Shown: positions 40,027-48,870, numbered from the stretch's first letter. The stretch is 64,000 bases of DNA from Bradyrhizobium sp. WSM1417 (GCF_000515415.1 NZ_KI911783.1:5939831-6003830), one strand, 5' to 3'. Program-made: numbers and translations. Notes: generated by a model not told the origin, from the letters alone.

Positions 40027-40072
40027 TGGCAGCCTCTCCGTTGAGGTTAGATGGTGGGTGGGCTCGTAGAAC

Positions 40073-41185
40073 TCAGGAATCGGCGAGCATCTTGCGCAGC
40101 TGCTTGGTGGCAGGCGTGACGATCGCGACGAAATAGGCCTCGCGCAGGCGGCGCTGCGCGCGGTGGGACTTGAGGTAGCCGCGCGCGCCACAATGCAGCA
40201 TCGCCGCATGCGCCGCGGCGACGCTGGCCTCGCCGGCGCGAAGTCGCAGCGCGATCACCTTGCGCCAGTAGGTCTCCTCTTCATTGTAGGGATCGCGCGC
40301 CAGCGCCATGGTCTCGGTCTCGAGCTCGGCGGCGAGTTCGCGGAAGTGCACCGGCTGTTGCGGCAAATAGCGGTTGATGTGACCGAGGGGATTGTCGACC
40401 TCGTCCATGATGTTGATGCAGTCCTTGATGAGCCCGAGCGCCATGCCGGCCTGCAGCAGGATGAATCCGGCGCGGATCTTCTTCACGAAGGGGCCGGCGG
40501 GATCGGCCAGGATCAGCTCGTCAGGCACAAAGGCGTCGCGGAACTGCACGCCGTAAGTGCCGGTACCGTCCATGGCGAGAAACGGCTTGCATGGCGTCAG
40601 CGTGATTGCGGGGTCGGAGCAGTCCGCGAGGAACATGACAGTGCCAGGCTCGTCCTCGCGTTCGAAGATGGTGCCGAAATAATGGCCCGGGCCGAGATTG
40701 GAGACCCAGGGCAGCGCGCCGCGCACGATGTAGCCGCCCTCGACCTTGCGCCCCTTCAGCTTGAGCTTTTCGATGCCGAAAAAGCTCTTCATCGGATTGG
40801 AAAGCCCGGTGCCGCCGAGCACGCGACCGGTCGAGAACGCATCGCCGAAACGCTTTGCCAGCTTCATGTTGGTGGAGTTGGCGGCGTACCAGACCAGTGT
40901 GTTCTGGCACCACGCCATGAAGGCGGTGCTGCCGCAGACCTCGCCGATCGCCGACATGGCCTGGATCGCACAGCGCAAGTCTGCGGGCCCTTCGTGCGGC
41001 ACGTGACTGCCCCAGGCGCCGACCTCGCCGAATTGGCGCAGCACCTCGGCGGGATAGATGGTGCCGTCATCGATGCCGGCGGCGAGCGGCGCGAGCTGCT
41101 CCCGCGCAATCCGCGCCACCTCGCCTGCAATGGACGGTGCGGGCTGATCCAAAACTTCGGCCCGTGATAAAGCCAGTGAACCCAT
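40073..41185 (-). CDS. Acyl-CoA dehydrogenase-like flavoprotein
   Basis: A 370-residue protein with the full acyl-CoA dehydrogenase fold: an N-terminal helical domain, a middle beta domain (GGTGLSNPMKSF, PWVSNLGPGHYF) and a C-terminal helical domain. The usual catalytic Glu of the true dehydrogenases is not evident around HCGARGYLKSHRAQ, so it may be one of the flavin monooxygenase or sulfur-scavenging relatives (DszC/SfnB type). The ATG at 41185 has GGGAG upstream. It lies between the OsmC and sulfurtransferase genes with short gaps. Confidence 0.82.
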   Translation of the reverse strand: MGSLALSRAEVLDQPAPSIAGEVARIAREQLAPLAAGIDDGTIYPAEVLRQFGEVGAWGSHVPHEGPADLRCAIQAMSAIGEVCGSTAFMAWCQNTLVWYAANSTNMKLAKRFGDAFSTGRVLGGTGLSNPMKSFFGIEKLKLKGRKVEGGYIVRGALPWVSNLGPGHYFGTIFEREDEPGTVMFLADCSDPAITLTPCKPFLAMDGTGTYGVQFRDAFVPDELILADPAGPFVKKIRAGFILLQAGMALGLIKDCINIMDEVDNPLGHINRYLPQQPVHFRELAAELETETMALARDPYNEEETYWRKVIALRLRAGEASVAAAHAAMLHCGARGYLKSHRAQRRLREAYFVAIVTPATKQLRKMLADS

Positions 41186-41216
41186 GGTCGTCTCCCGCAC
41201 CTTGTCCTGTTGCCGT

Positions 41217-41765
41217 CTACGAGATGCCGACCTCGAGATTGACCGGGCGGGTGAAGGTGTTGGCGACCGGCGACCATTGCTTCACATGGGCGACCAGCGC
41301 ATTGATCTCGTCCGGCGAGATCCCCTCACATTCCATGTCGACCTTGACGCGCACATCCGTAAATCCAACGGGCTTGTCCGAGATGTCACCGGTGCCCCAC
41401 ACCGCAGTGATGTTGAGGTCGCCCTCGAGCTCGAGCTCGAGCTTGTTGACGATCCAGCCGCGATGCACGGCGTTGGCGTGCAGGCCGACGGCGAGGCAGG
41501 AGCCGAGCGCGGCGAGCGAGGCTTCGGACGGATTGGGCGCGGTGTCGTCGCCCAGAAGCCCCGGCGGCTCGTCGACGATGTAGGGCGGCAGACTGCGGAT
41601 ATAGTTGGCGTGGCGGAATTTTCCTTCCGCGACCGTCTTGCACTTCAAGGTCTTGATGACCTTCGGATTGGCCTTGCCGTTGGCGATCAGTTGCTCGAGG
41701 CCATTCTTGTCGATGGGCGCGAGGCAACCCGTCAGCACTGTCTTTTGAACGACGGCAGTCATCAT
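41217..41765 (-). CDS. OsmC-family thiol peroxidase-like protein
   Basis: A 182-residue OsmC/Ohr-fold protein. Family marks are GDDTAPNPSEASLAALGSCLAVG with one reactive Cys, and VDMECEGISPDEINALV. A second Cys lies in LKCKTVAEG, near the N-terminal strand. The family reduces peroxides or handles reactive thiols. The ATG at 41765 has GGGAGAAG upstream and a near-consensus sigma54 promoter about 55 bases before that. It is the first gene of its operon. Confidence 0.88.
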   Translation of the reverse strand: MMTAVVQKTVLTGCLAPIDKNGLEQLIANGKANPKVIKTLKCKTVAEGKFRHANYIRSLPPYIVDEPPGLLGDDTAPNPSEASLAALGSCLAVGLHANAVHRGWIVNKLELELEGDLNITAVWGTGDISDKPVGFTDVRVKVDMECEGISPDEINALVAHVKQWSPVANTFTRPVNLEVGIS

Positions 41766-41817
41766 CTTCTCCCTGGCAGAAGTGGAAATCGGCAGGATAC
41801 CGAACGGTCTGTTTCCT

Positions 41818-41833
41818 TGCACGGAGCGTGCCA
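41818..41833 (-). promoter_or_regulatory. Sigma54 (-24/-12) promoter of the OsmC operon
   Basis: On the minus strand the bases read TGGCACGCTCCGTGCA. It matches the TGGCACG-N4-TTGCA consensus at all but one position, and GG and GC are 12 bases apart. The predicted transcript starts near 41807, about 43 bases before the OsmC ATG. No ACGA-N4-TCGT palindrome was found within 180 bases upstream. Confidence 0.85.
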
Positions 41834-42007
41834 GATGAGGCCAAAATCAAAAGGCGAAGTATTGGAGCCTCTTAGCGAACACTGCCTGCGGATTGATCAG
41901 CCGCCGTTTGCCCAAAGGCGATGCAGACGGGCTTTCCCGTGCGAATCTTTTCAGCGCGAACAGATGCGGCTTGCTGATGCGGCGCGGCTGCGGGTAAGTT
42001 TGGACTC

Positions 42008-42688
42008 ATGGCCAAGCTTTCACTGAACAAGCCCTCCCCGAACAAGACGTCAAAGAAGAAGTCTCATTCGCCGCACGGCGGCGCCAGTGACGACGAGTCC
42101 GCGCGCGGACGCCTGCTCAACGCGGCGACGCATCTGTTCTGCAAGAACGGCATCAACGCCACCGGCATCGACGCGATCATCGCGGAAGCCGGCACCGCGA
42201 AGACCACGCTCTATAAATTGTTCGGCTCCAAGACCAATCTCATCAACGCGGTGCTGGAGAGCGAAGGCAAGCAGTGGCGCGAATGGTTCATCGGCGCCAT
42301 GGAAGAAGGCGGCGGCGACGCCCAGGCCAAGCTCACGCGCATCTTCCCGGCCCTGAAGAGCTGGTTCGCGGAGGAGCGCTTCTACGGCTGCCCCTTCATC
42401 AACGCGGTCGGCGAGCACGACAAGGACGCCAAGCAGTTCCGCAACATCGCGCTGAAGCACAAGAAGATCGTGCTCGGCCACATCGAGAAGCTCGCCGGCG
42501 AGCTCGGATCGAACGAGCCCGTCGTGCTCGCGCACCAGCTCGGGCTGTTGATAGACGGCGCCATCGTCGCCGCGATGGTGTCGCGCGATCCGGGCGTGGC
42601 GGATACGGCAGCGCTGACGGCGGGTCCCCTGCTCAGCCAGCCCAAGGCAAAGAAGAAGCGCGCGGCGGATCAGTTAGAGGCGGTGTAG
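42008..42688 (+). CDS. TetR/AcrR-family regulator
   Basis: A 226-residue protein with a Lys/Ser-rich N-terminal tail (1-30), a TetR helix-turn-helix (LLNAATHLFCKNGINATGID, then AGTAKTTLYKLFGSKTNLI) and an all-helical ligand domain. It diverges from the OsmC operon, sharing a 240-base intergenic region, and so may regulate it or itself. The ligand is unknown. Confidence 0.92.
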   Translation: MAKLSLNKPSPNKTSKKKSHSPHGGASDDESARGRLLNAATHLFCKNGINATGIDAIIAEAGTAKTTLYKLFGSKTNLINAVLESEGKQWREWFIGAMEEGGGDAQAKLTRIFPALKSWFAEERFYGCPFINAVGEHDKDAKQFRNIALKHKKIVLGHIEKLAGELGSNEPVVLAHQLGLLIDGAIVAAMVSRDPGVADTAALTAGPLLSQPKAKKKRAADQLEAV

Positions 42689-42700
42689 GTCGCCGGCCTC

Positions 42701-42770
42701 GTAGCCCGCATGGAGCGCAGCGGAATGCGGGGACACTGTCCCGGATTGCGCTCCGCTCCATCCGGGCTAC
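42701..42770. repeat. Palindromic intergenic repeat (GTAGCCCGCATGGAGCG family)
   Basis: GTAGCCCGCATGGAGCGCAG is mirrored by CTCCGCTCCATCCGGGCTAC, with GGAATGCGGG and CCCGGATTGC between. It lies between the convergent TetR and BTAD-hydrolase genes and could double as a terminator. Confidence 0.75.
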
Positions 42771-44335
42771 AGCACTTTACGGCCCGCTCTCGCCTCGCGC
42801 GGCAACATATCTATGAATCTTTTGATCGCCTCCAGCACCGGTCCTTGATCGCCCGCAAAGAACCAATGATCATTGCCGTCGAGCTCGACGAATTGCGCAC
42901 CTTTGATCCGGCTCGCCACATCGCGGCCGGCCGCGATCCGTACCGCCTTGTCGTCCCGACGGTGCAGCACCAGAGTCGGCATGGCAATCTGCGGCAAAAG
43001 CTGCCGCACGTCGGCGTCGCGAAACGCCTCAAGCACCGCCGAGATGCCGCCGGGACTTGAGGCCGCGCGCAATAGCCCGGCCCACCAGGCGCGGGCCTGG
43101 GGATCGCTCGCAAGGCTGGGCGCAAAGGTTTCAATCTCCACCGGACCTCCCCATTGCGCGATGAGGTGCTTGCTCCAGGCGTCGTACTGGCTTGCGCGCA
43201 ACGCGTGCGGATAATCCTGCGACCAGCAGCCCTTGGCCAAGGCACCGAACAGGATGAGTCCGGCCACGAGACGCGGCTCGTCGACCGCAAATTTGATGCA
43301 GGCCGGCCCGCACTCGGATGCGCCGAACAGCACGACGCGGCGCGCATCCACTACCTGCAGCACGGTGCCGATGTCCTCCGCGGTGACGTCGATACCGGGG
43401 GCCGATCCAACCCGGTCGGACAACCCGATGCCGCGGCGATCGAACACGATCAGGCGCCCAAGCTTCATCAGCGAGGCCAGAAACGCCCGGCTTGCGGGGT
43501 GCTCCCAGGCGCGTTCCACATGCGACACGAAGCCAGGCATGACCAGGATATCGAGCGGACCGCTGCCATAGGCCTGATACGCCAGATGCACGCCGGCGCC
43601 CTTCACGTAGCGCGTCGCTGGAACGGCGTGTGCCGCCGCGGGACTCATTAACGCCTCGGTCTCGGCTTCGGGCCTAACACCAAGCTCGTCACGCAGCCGC
43701 TGCGTCAGTGCCGCGTGGTGCCGCTCTGCCGCGCTGCGGTCGCCCGCCACCAGCAGGCTGCGGATCAGATGCCGGCCGTAGACCTCGCTCAAAGGATCGA
43801 GCTCGACCAGGCGGGTCGCATGCGCGGCCGCGGCAAAGTAGTCGCCGCCGGCAGTCTTGTCCTGCACCAGACGCTCCAGCGCATGCATCAGCCGTCCCCG
43901 CAGCGCCTCGCGGCGGAAGAACGCCCAATCGTCGAATTCCGGACAATCCTCCGGCGAGAAGCCTGCGAGGAAATCTCCCCCGTAGACCTGGCAGGCCTCG
44001 TCAAAGTCACCGCGATCGCAGGCGCTCTCGAACAGATGTGCATCGACCGTCAAAGCCATTGCCGGAGACCATTGCAGACTGGTCCGGTCGGTCTCGAACA
44101 CCTGCTGACCGAGCGTCAGCTCGACCCGGTGAAGCAGGCGCCGCAATCGCGCAAGCCCGGTCTCGCGGTCAGTTTCAGGCCACAGCAGCGTCGCCATGAT
44201 TTCGCGGGCCACAGCGCCCTTGGCCTCCGCGAGATAGACCAGCAGCGCGAGGCCCTTGCGCAAGGCCAGCTTGATCGGGCGGCCGTCGGCGTGGACCTCC
44301 GGGAACCCGAACGTCCCCAGCGAGAAAGCCGTCAT
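42767..44335 (-). CDS. BTAD-type DNA-binding activator fused to an alpha/beta hydrolase
   Basis: A 522-residue fusion. Residues 1-95 form a winged-helix (OmpR/SARP-like) domain (ALRKGLALLVYLAEAKGAV, LRRLLHRVELTLG), 100-235 a helical bacterial transcriptional activation domain (TPR-like), and 240-520 an alpha/beta hydrolase related to those fused to adenylate cyclases. The nucleophile elbow reads GASECG (S340), with Cys where Gly is expected in GxSxG, and the likely catalytic His is in GNDHWFF. The ATG at 44335 has GGAGGAC upstream. It may sense a small hydrolysable ligand, and it diverges from mddA. Confidence 0.85.
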   Translation of the reverse strand: MTAFSLGTFGFPEVHADGRPIKLALRKGLALLVYLAEAKGAVAREIMATLLWPETDRETGLARLRRLLHRVELTLGQQVFETDRTSLQWSPAMALTVDAHLFESACDRGDFDEACQVYGGDFLAGFSPEDCPEFDDWAFFRREALRGRLMHALERLVQDKTAGGDYFAAAAHATRLVELDPLSEVYGRHLIRSLLVAGDRSAAERHHAALTQRLRDELGVRPEAETEALMSPAAAHAVPATRYVKGAGVHLAYQAYGSGPLDILVMPGFVSHVERAWEHPASRAFLASLMKLGRLIVFDRRGIGLSDRVGSAPGIDVTAEDIGTVLQVVDARRVVLFGASECGPACIKFAVDEPRLVAGLILFGALAKGCWSQDYPHALRASQYDAWSKHLIAQWGGPVEIETFAPSLASDPQARAWWAGLLRAASSPGGISAVLEAFRDADVRQLLPQIAMPTLVLHRRDDKAVRIAAGRDVASRIKGAQFVELDGNDHWFFAGDQGPVLEAIKRFIDMLPREARAGRKVL

Positions 44336-44482
44336 GAAAGTCCTCCCTCCCCTCGCGGCGCCCCCGGGGACGTACAGGGGACGGTCCAGCAGTAGCAATC
44401 GGGGCAGATCGAGCCTGCTCGCCGGCGAGCAATTCAGGCTCCTGCATGCGGCACGGCTGCATTAGGCACAATAGGAAAAAAC

Positions 44483-45232
44483 ATGATCTCGCGCCTCCTG
44501 ATCCTGCTCTACGCCATCGTGAGCTACGTCATCTTCACGGTCTCATTTCTCTATGCGCTCGGTTTCGTCGGCAATTATGTCGTGCCCAAGTCGATAGATA
44601 TGTCGATCGACGTCGGCAACTCGACGGACCTGAGCGTGGCCGTCGTCGTCAACCTGCTGCTGATGAGCCTGTTTGCAATCCAGCACAGCGTCATGGCGCG
44701 CCCGGCCTTCAAGCGATGGTCGGCAAAATTCCTTTCCCCCGCCTGCCAGCGCAGCACCTATGTGCTGCTCTCCAGCCTGATCCTGCTGCTCCTGTTCTGG
44801 CAGTGGCGCCCGATTCCGGCGCCGGTCTGGCAAACGAGCGGAACGGTGGCCTGGTTGCTGATCGGCGTGCATTGGCTTGGCTGGCTGATCGCGTTCGCCT
44901 CGACCCACATGATCGATCATTTCGATCTGTTCGGCCTCCGCCAGGCCTTCGTCGCGTTCCGCGGGAGCGAGATACCAGGTCAATCGTTCAGGACGCCGCT
45001 GCTCTACAAGATCGTGCGGCATCCCATCATGCTCGGCTTTCTGCTCGCGTTCTGGGCCACGCCCGAGATGACCGTCGGCCACTTTCTGTTTGCGCTCGCA
45101 AACACCGCCTACATCCTGGCCGCGCTTCAGTTCGAGGAGCGCGACCTGATCGCCGAGTTCGGCGCGACTTACCAGGACTATCGCCGGCGTGTTCCCATGC
45201 TGCTGCCGCGTCTCTTCGGAGCGCCCCGATGA
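44483..45232 (+). CDS. mddA: Methanethiol S-methyltransferase (MddA-like)
   Basis: A 249-residue membrane protein with about six helices. The family pattern is close throughout: IQHSVMARPAFKRW, RSTYVLLSSLILLLLFWQWRP (read in two parts), HFDLFGLRQAF and FEERDLIAEFG. MddA methylates methanethiol with SAM to dimethyl sulfide, and homologues are reported in Bradyrhizobium. The more general NnrU/ICMT-like family is the fallback call. It overlaps the next gene by four bases (ATGA). Confidence 0.8.
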   Translation: MISRLLILLYAIVSYVIFTVSFLYALGFVGNYVVPKSIDMSIDVGNSTDLSVAVVVNLLLMSLFAIQHSVMARPAFKRWSAKFLSPACQRSTYVLLSSLILLLLFWQWRPIPAPVWQTSGTVAWLLIGVHWLGWLIAFASTHMIDHFDLFGLRQAFVAFRGSEIPGQSFRTPLLYKIVRHPIMLGFLLAFWATPEMTVGHFLFALANTAYILAALQFEERDLIAEFGATYQDYRRRVPMLLPRLFGAPR

Positions 45233-46206
45233 AAGCGATTCTGTGCACAGCGTTCACCGGACCCGGCGATTTACGCCTCGGCGAGATCGACGAGCCGAAG
45301 CCCTCCGGCGACGAGATCCTGATCGAGGTCCATGCGGCCTCCGTCAGTTTCATGGACCAGTTGATGGTCTCGGGGCTCTACCAGATGCGGCCGCCGACGC
45401 CCTTCGTGCCCGGCACGGAAGCATCCGGTGTCGTCATCGCGGTGGGCGGCGCGGTCACGGCATTCGCTCCCGGCGACCGCGTGGCATGCAGCGCCTGGAC
45501 CGGCGGCTACGCCGAACGGATGATAGCGAAGGACTCAAAGTGCGTGCTTCTGCCGGAAGGCGTCGCGTTCGAGGCCGCGGCGACGGTCCTGCACAATTAC
45601 GGCACGGCCTATTATGCGCTGGTCGAGCGGGCCAGGGCGCAGCGCGGCGAAACGCTGTTCGTCACGGGCGCTGCCGGCGGAGTTGGCCTCGCCGCCGTCG
45701 ATCTCGGCCGCCATTTGGGCTTGCGCGTCGTCGCCGGTATCGGCTCCGATGACAAGGCCGCCCTGGTTCGCAATTATGGAGCCAGCGACATCGTCAATTA
45801 TCGTAGCGAGGATCTGCGCGACCGGATCAAGGCGATCACCGGCGGCGAAGGGATCGATGTCGGCTTCGACAATGTCGGCGGCGCGATATTCCAGCAGATG
45901 GCCCGGTCGATGAAGTGGGGCGGCCGGCTGATGCCGATCGGCTTCACCAGCGGCGAGATTCCTCAGCTCCCGATGAACCTTCCGCTGCTGAAGAACTATT
46001 CCATCCTCGGGGTCTTCCTCGGCGCCTGGGCGGAGAAATTCTCGCTCGAAGCGGCGCGCATGAACGCCACACTGATGCAACTGCTGGCCGGCGGGAAAAT
46101 CCGTCCGCACGTCGACCGCGTCCTCCCTTTGGAGGAGGCCGGCGAAGCCATGCGTGCCGTGGCCAACCGAACGGTTCAGGGGCGAATTGTCCTCAAGATC
46201 AGGTAA
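45229..46206 (+). CDS. NADPH:quinone oxidoreductase family protein (zinc-free MDR)
   Basis: A 325-residue medium-chain reductase. It has the substrate-binding N-terminal domain (VPGTEASGVVIAVGG) and a Rossmann domain with FVTGAAGGVGLAAVDLGRHLG. No Zn-ligand cysteines are seen, so it is of the quinone-reductase or enoyl-reductase type. The ATG overlaps the mddA stop codon, so the two are translationally coupled. The substrate is unknown. Confidence 0.88.
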   Translation: MKAILCTAFTGPGDLRLGEIDEPKPSGDEILIEVHAASVSFMDQLMVSGLYQMRPPTPFVPGTEASGVVIAVGGAVTAFAPGDRVACSAWTGGYAERMIAKDSKCVLLPEGVAFEAAATVLHNYGTAYYALVERARAQRGETLFVTGAAGGVGLAAVDLGRHLGLRVVAGIGSDDKAALVRNYGASDIVNYRSEDLRDRIKAITGGEGIDVGFDNVGGAIFQQMARSMKWGGRLMPIGFTSGEIPQLPMNLPLLKNYSILGVFLGAWAEKFSLEAARMNATLMQLLAGGKIRPHVDRVLPLEEAGEAMRAVANRTVQGRIVLKIR

Positions 46207-46234
46207 AGTGCACGGGGAAGAGAGAACAAAACCG

Positions 46235-46990
46235 ATGACACAGATCATCATCGACAAACGCTTTTGCGGTCCTCCGAACTCCGGCAACGGCGGCTATGTC
46301 TGCGGCCGGCTGGCCTGCCACATTCCCGGCGCCGCGGAGATCACGCTGCGCGCACCGCCGCCGCTGGACACGCCGCTCGATGCGGTCGCAACGGACGACG
46401 GCACATGGGAGCTTCGCGACGGCGACAAGATCGTCGCGACCGGGCGGCCGGCAAGCGTCGAGCTTGCGCGCGTGGAAACAGCCAGCTTCGAGGAGGCGTG
46501 CGCGGCCGAATTGTTGACCCCGGTGAAGCCGCACGAGCATCCGCTGCCGACATGTTTCGTGTGCGGGCCCGCTAGGGCAAAAGGCGACGGCCTGCGCATT
46601 TTTGCCGGCTCGTTCGCAGGTCATGCGCAGAAGGCCGTTCTCGCGGCGAGCTGGATCCCGGATCAGAATCTGGCCGCCGAGGACGGCCTGGTCGCCTCTG
46701 AATTTCTCTGGTCGGCACTCGATTGCCCCACCGGCTTTGCCTGCAATTGCGATCAGCAGAGCGGCAGCTTCGACAAGGCACCGTTGCTGCTGGGCCGGAT
46801 GTCGGCGCGGATCGAGGCCCGCCCGCACCCCGGCGAGCCATGCATCATCACCGCCTGGCCGACGGGCCGCGACGGCCGCAAACGCACGGCCGAGGCGGCG
46901 CTTCACGATGAAGCGGGGAGATTGCTGGCGGTGGCGAAGGCAACGTGGATCGCGGTCGATCGCCAAGTGCAGCTCGGGCGTCCTTCGTAG
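46235..46990 (+). CDS. Thioesterase-like (hotdog) protein with CxxC motif
   Basis: A 251-residue protein I recognise only in outline. Its C-terminal half (ASEFLWSALDCPTGFA and AEAALHDEAGRLLAVAKATW) resembles hotdog-fold acyl-CoA thioesterases, and the middle carries PTCFVCGPAR, a possible metal or disulfide site. It follows the mddA-reductase pair by 28 bases, probably in the same operon. The ATG at 46235 is preferred over a frame start at 46154 that lies inside the previous gene. Confidence 0.6.
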   Translation: MTQIIIDKRFCGPPNSGNGGYVCGRLACHIPGAAEITLRAPPPLDTPLDAVATDDGTWELRDGDKIVATGRPASVELARVETASFEEACAAELLTPVKPHEHPLPTCFVCGPARAKGDGLRIFAGSFAGHAQKAVLAASWIPDQNLAAEDGLVASEFLWSALDCPTGFACNCDQQSGSFDKAPLLLGRMSARIEARPHPGEPCIITAWPTGRDGRKRTAEAALHDEAGRLLAVAKATWIAVDRQVQLGRPS

Positions 46991-47089
46991 GGTGACCACA
47001 GGCGCGCAGCGCCATGCCCACCGCTTCCGTCTAGCTACGTGAGATGGCGGCACGCTTCGCTTTGCCCGCCTTAGGAAGCCTGATCGAGG

Positions 47090-48772
47090 TCAGCGGCTCG
47101 CTCGCAGCGAAATGAGCTCAACGTCGGCTGCCTGCTTCTCGATGAAGGTCTTCGGGCAATCGGCCGCCGCCTGATCCAAGAGCCTAAGCGCCTCTTCCTT
47201 GGAGCCGTCTTGCAATGCGCGCTCGGCAATATAGAAATTTGCCTCGCAAAACTGCCACTTTCTCTTCATCGGGTCGGCGTCGTCCGCCGCGCTGAGCACT
47301 TGCTCCGGCGTCATCGTGCCAAGAAAGAGATTGACGATCGGCGTGGGCCATTTCGTCGCGTCCAGCTGCTTCGCAGCCTCGCTCAGCCGGCTCTGTTGGT
47401 CACTGCGCCTTGCAACGATTTCGCGCCACAAAACCGGATAGGCATCCTTTGGATTGAGCTGGATTGATTGATCGAGGTCAGCCAGCGATTTCGCGAAAGA
47501 GGCATTCTGCCAATAGACCCTTGCACGATGAAAGTACGCGCGCGCATCCTTGGCATCGAGTTGCACGAGTTGATCGTAGTCCGCAAGCGACCGGCCGAAG
47601 TCTCCTTTGGCCCTGTACGCGTTGCCGCGAGACGATATTGCATCCTTGTCCCTGGGATTGAGGCGAATCGCCTCATCGTAATCTGCGATGGCGCGGTCAA
47701 GATCGCCTTTCGCATAGTAGGCTACCCCCCGAGCGCGGAGCACGGGCCCGTCCCCTGAAGCGAGTGCAATTGATTCACCCGCGACGGACGTGGAAATGGG
47801 GTCACTTTCCTGACCTTGAATCCGCGTCTGCCGACCGCCCGAGATTCCTTGATCCTGATGTAGCAGCTGGATCACCCGGTCGTAATCGGCGATGGCGCGA
47901 TCATAGTCGCCTTTTTGAGCATAGACGACGCCGCGGCAGCCGTAGGCAGTCCGGCTTTGTGGATTCAGCTCGATGACCCGGTCATAGTCGGCGATAGCGC
48001 GGTCGAGTTCGCCCAGCTGAGAAAAGGACTCGGCTCGGAAGTAGTAAAAATTCTCCTTCGTGGGCCTGATCGGCATGGTTTGAGCGAGTTCGGCCAATGC
48101 ACGTTCTCTATTGCCCTTGGCGAAATAAACCCGACCACGGCACAGTTGGCCGCCGCCGGTTTGGGGGCTGATCTCGACCGCTCGATCACAGTCGGCCATG
48201 GCCCGATCCGGATCTCCCTTGCGAACGTAAGCAAGGCCTCGCTCGACATACGCTATGACATTGTCGGGATGGATCAGGAGAGCCTGATCATAGTCGGCGA
48301 TGGCGCGAACGAAGTCGCGTCTCGCCGAATAGACGTGAGCACGTCCGATATATGCGTAGGTACTCTTCGGATCGAGCTCGATTGCCTTGGCGTAATCTGA
48401 CAGCGCGGCCTCGGGCTGTCGCTTTTGAATAAACGCAGAGGCCCTCGCGATACGGGCGTTCAGATTGCCCGGATCGCGCTCGATGATCTGATTGTAGTCC
48501 GCGATCGCAAAGTCGATTTCGCCCTTCTGGCGGTAGAACACGGCGCGGCGGAAACGCGCCATGATCACAGCTGGCTGCATACCGGTCGCTGCCTCGATCA
48601 TGGCAGTGCAGCCCGCAATGCGGTCATCGACACTGAAATTGCCGGCCGCGTTGCACTTCGCGCTCAAGAGCATTTCCGCACGAGCGCCCGATATTTCGAG
48701 CAAGGTCGCCGACGCCAATGCGCTTACGCCTGCTGCCGCACAGACGAGCGCGCGGCCTATCATTCCGAACAT
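47090..48772 (-). CDS. Exported TPR-repeat protein
   Basis: A 560-residue protein with a signal peptide (1-32, ending ARA) followed by about ten tetratricopeptide repeats. The recurrent unit is DxAIADYDxAIxLxPxxxxAYxxRGxxYxxKGD. An insert of about 40 residues (around 305-345) breaks the array. It is likely a periplasmic protein-protein interaction scaffold; no partner is suggested by the neighbours. Confidence 0.88.
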   Translation of the reverse strand: MFGMIGRALVCAAAGVSALASATLLEISGARAEMLLSAKCNAAGNFSVDDRIAGCTAMIEAATGMQPAVIMARFRRAVFYRQKGEIDFAIADYNQIIERDPGNLNARIARASAFIQKRQPEAALSDYAKAIELDPKSTYAYIGRAHVYSARRDFVRAIADYDQALLIHPDNVIAYVERGLAYVRKGDPDRAMADCDRAVEISPQTGGGQLCRGRVYFAKGNRERALAELAQTMPIRPTKENFYYFRAESFSQLGELDRAIADYDRVIELNPQSRTAYGCRGVVYAQKGDYDRAIADYDRVIQLLHQDQGISGGRQTRIQGQESDPISTSVAGESIALASGDGPVLRARGVAYYAKGDLDRAIADYDEAIRLNPRDKDAISSRGNAYRAKGDFGRSLADYDQLVQLDAKDARAYFHRARVYWQNASFAKSLADLDQSIQLNPKDAYPVLWREIVARRSDQQSRLSEAAKQLDATKWPTPIVNLFLGTMTPEQVLSAADDADPMKRKWQFCEANFYIAERALQDGSKEEALRLLDQAAADCPKTFIEKQAADVELISLRASR

Positions 48773-48870
48773 GCAGTCCCCAACTCAATTCCCGGGGACG
48801 ATATTAGCAACCGATTATGCTGTTGCACAGCCCTCGGTTGCAGCGCTCGCAAACCGCGGCGTGCCCAAAG

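Noticed and set aside
41834..42007. Search for activator palindromes upstream of the OsmC promoter
   Set aside because: No ACGA-N4-TCGT copy was found. Sites there, if any, must differ or lie elsewhere.
44390..44482. Possible sigma54 promoter upstream of mddA (GGCACGGCTGC)
   Set aside because: GG and GC do not fall at the required 12-base spacing.
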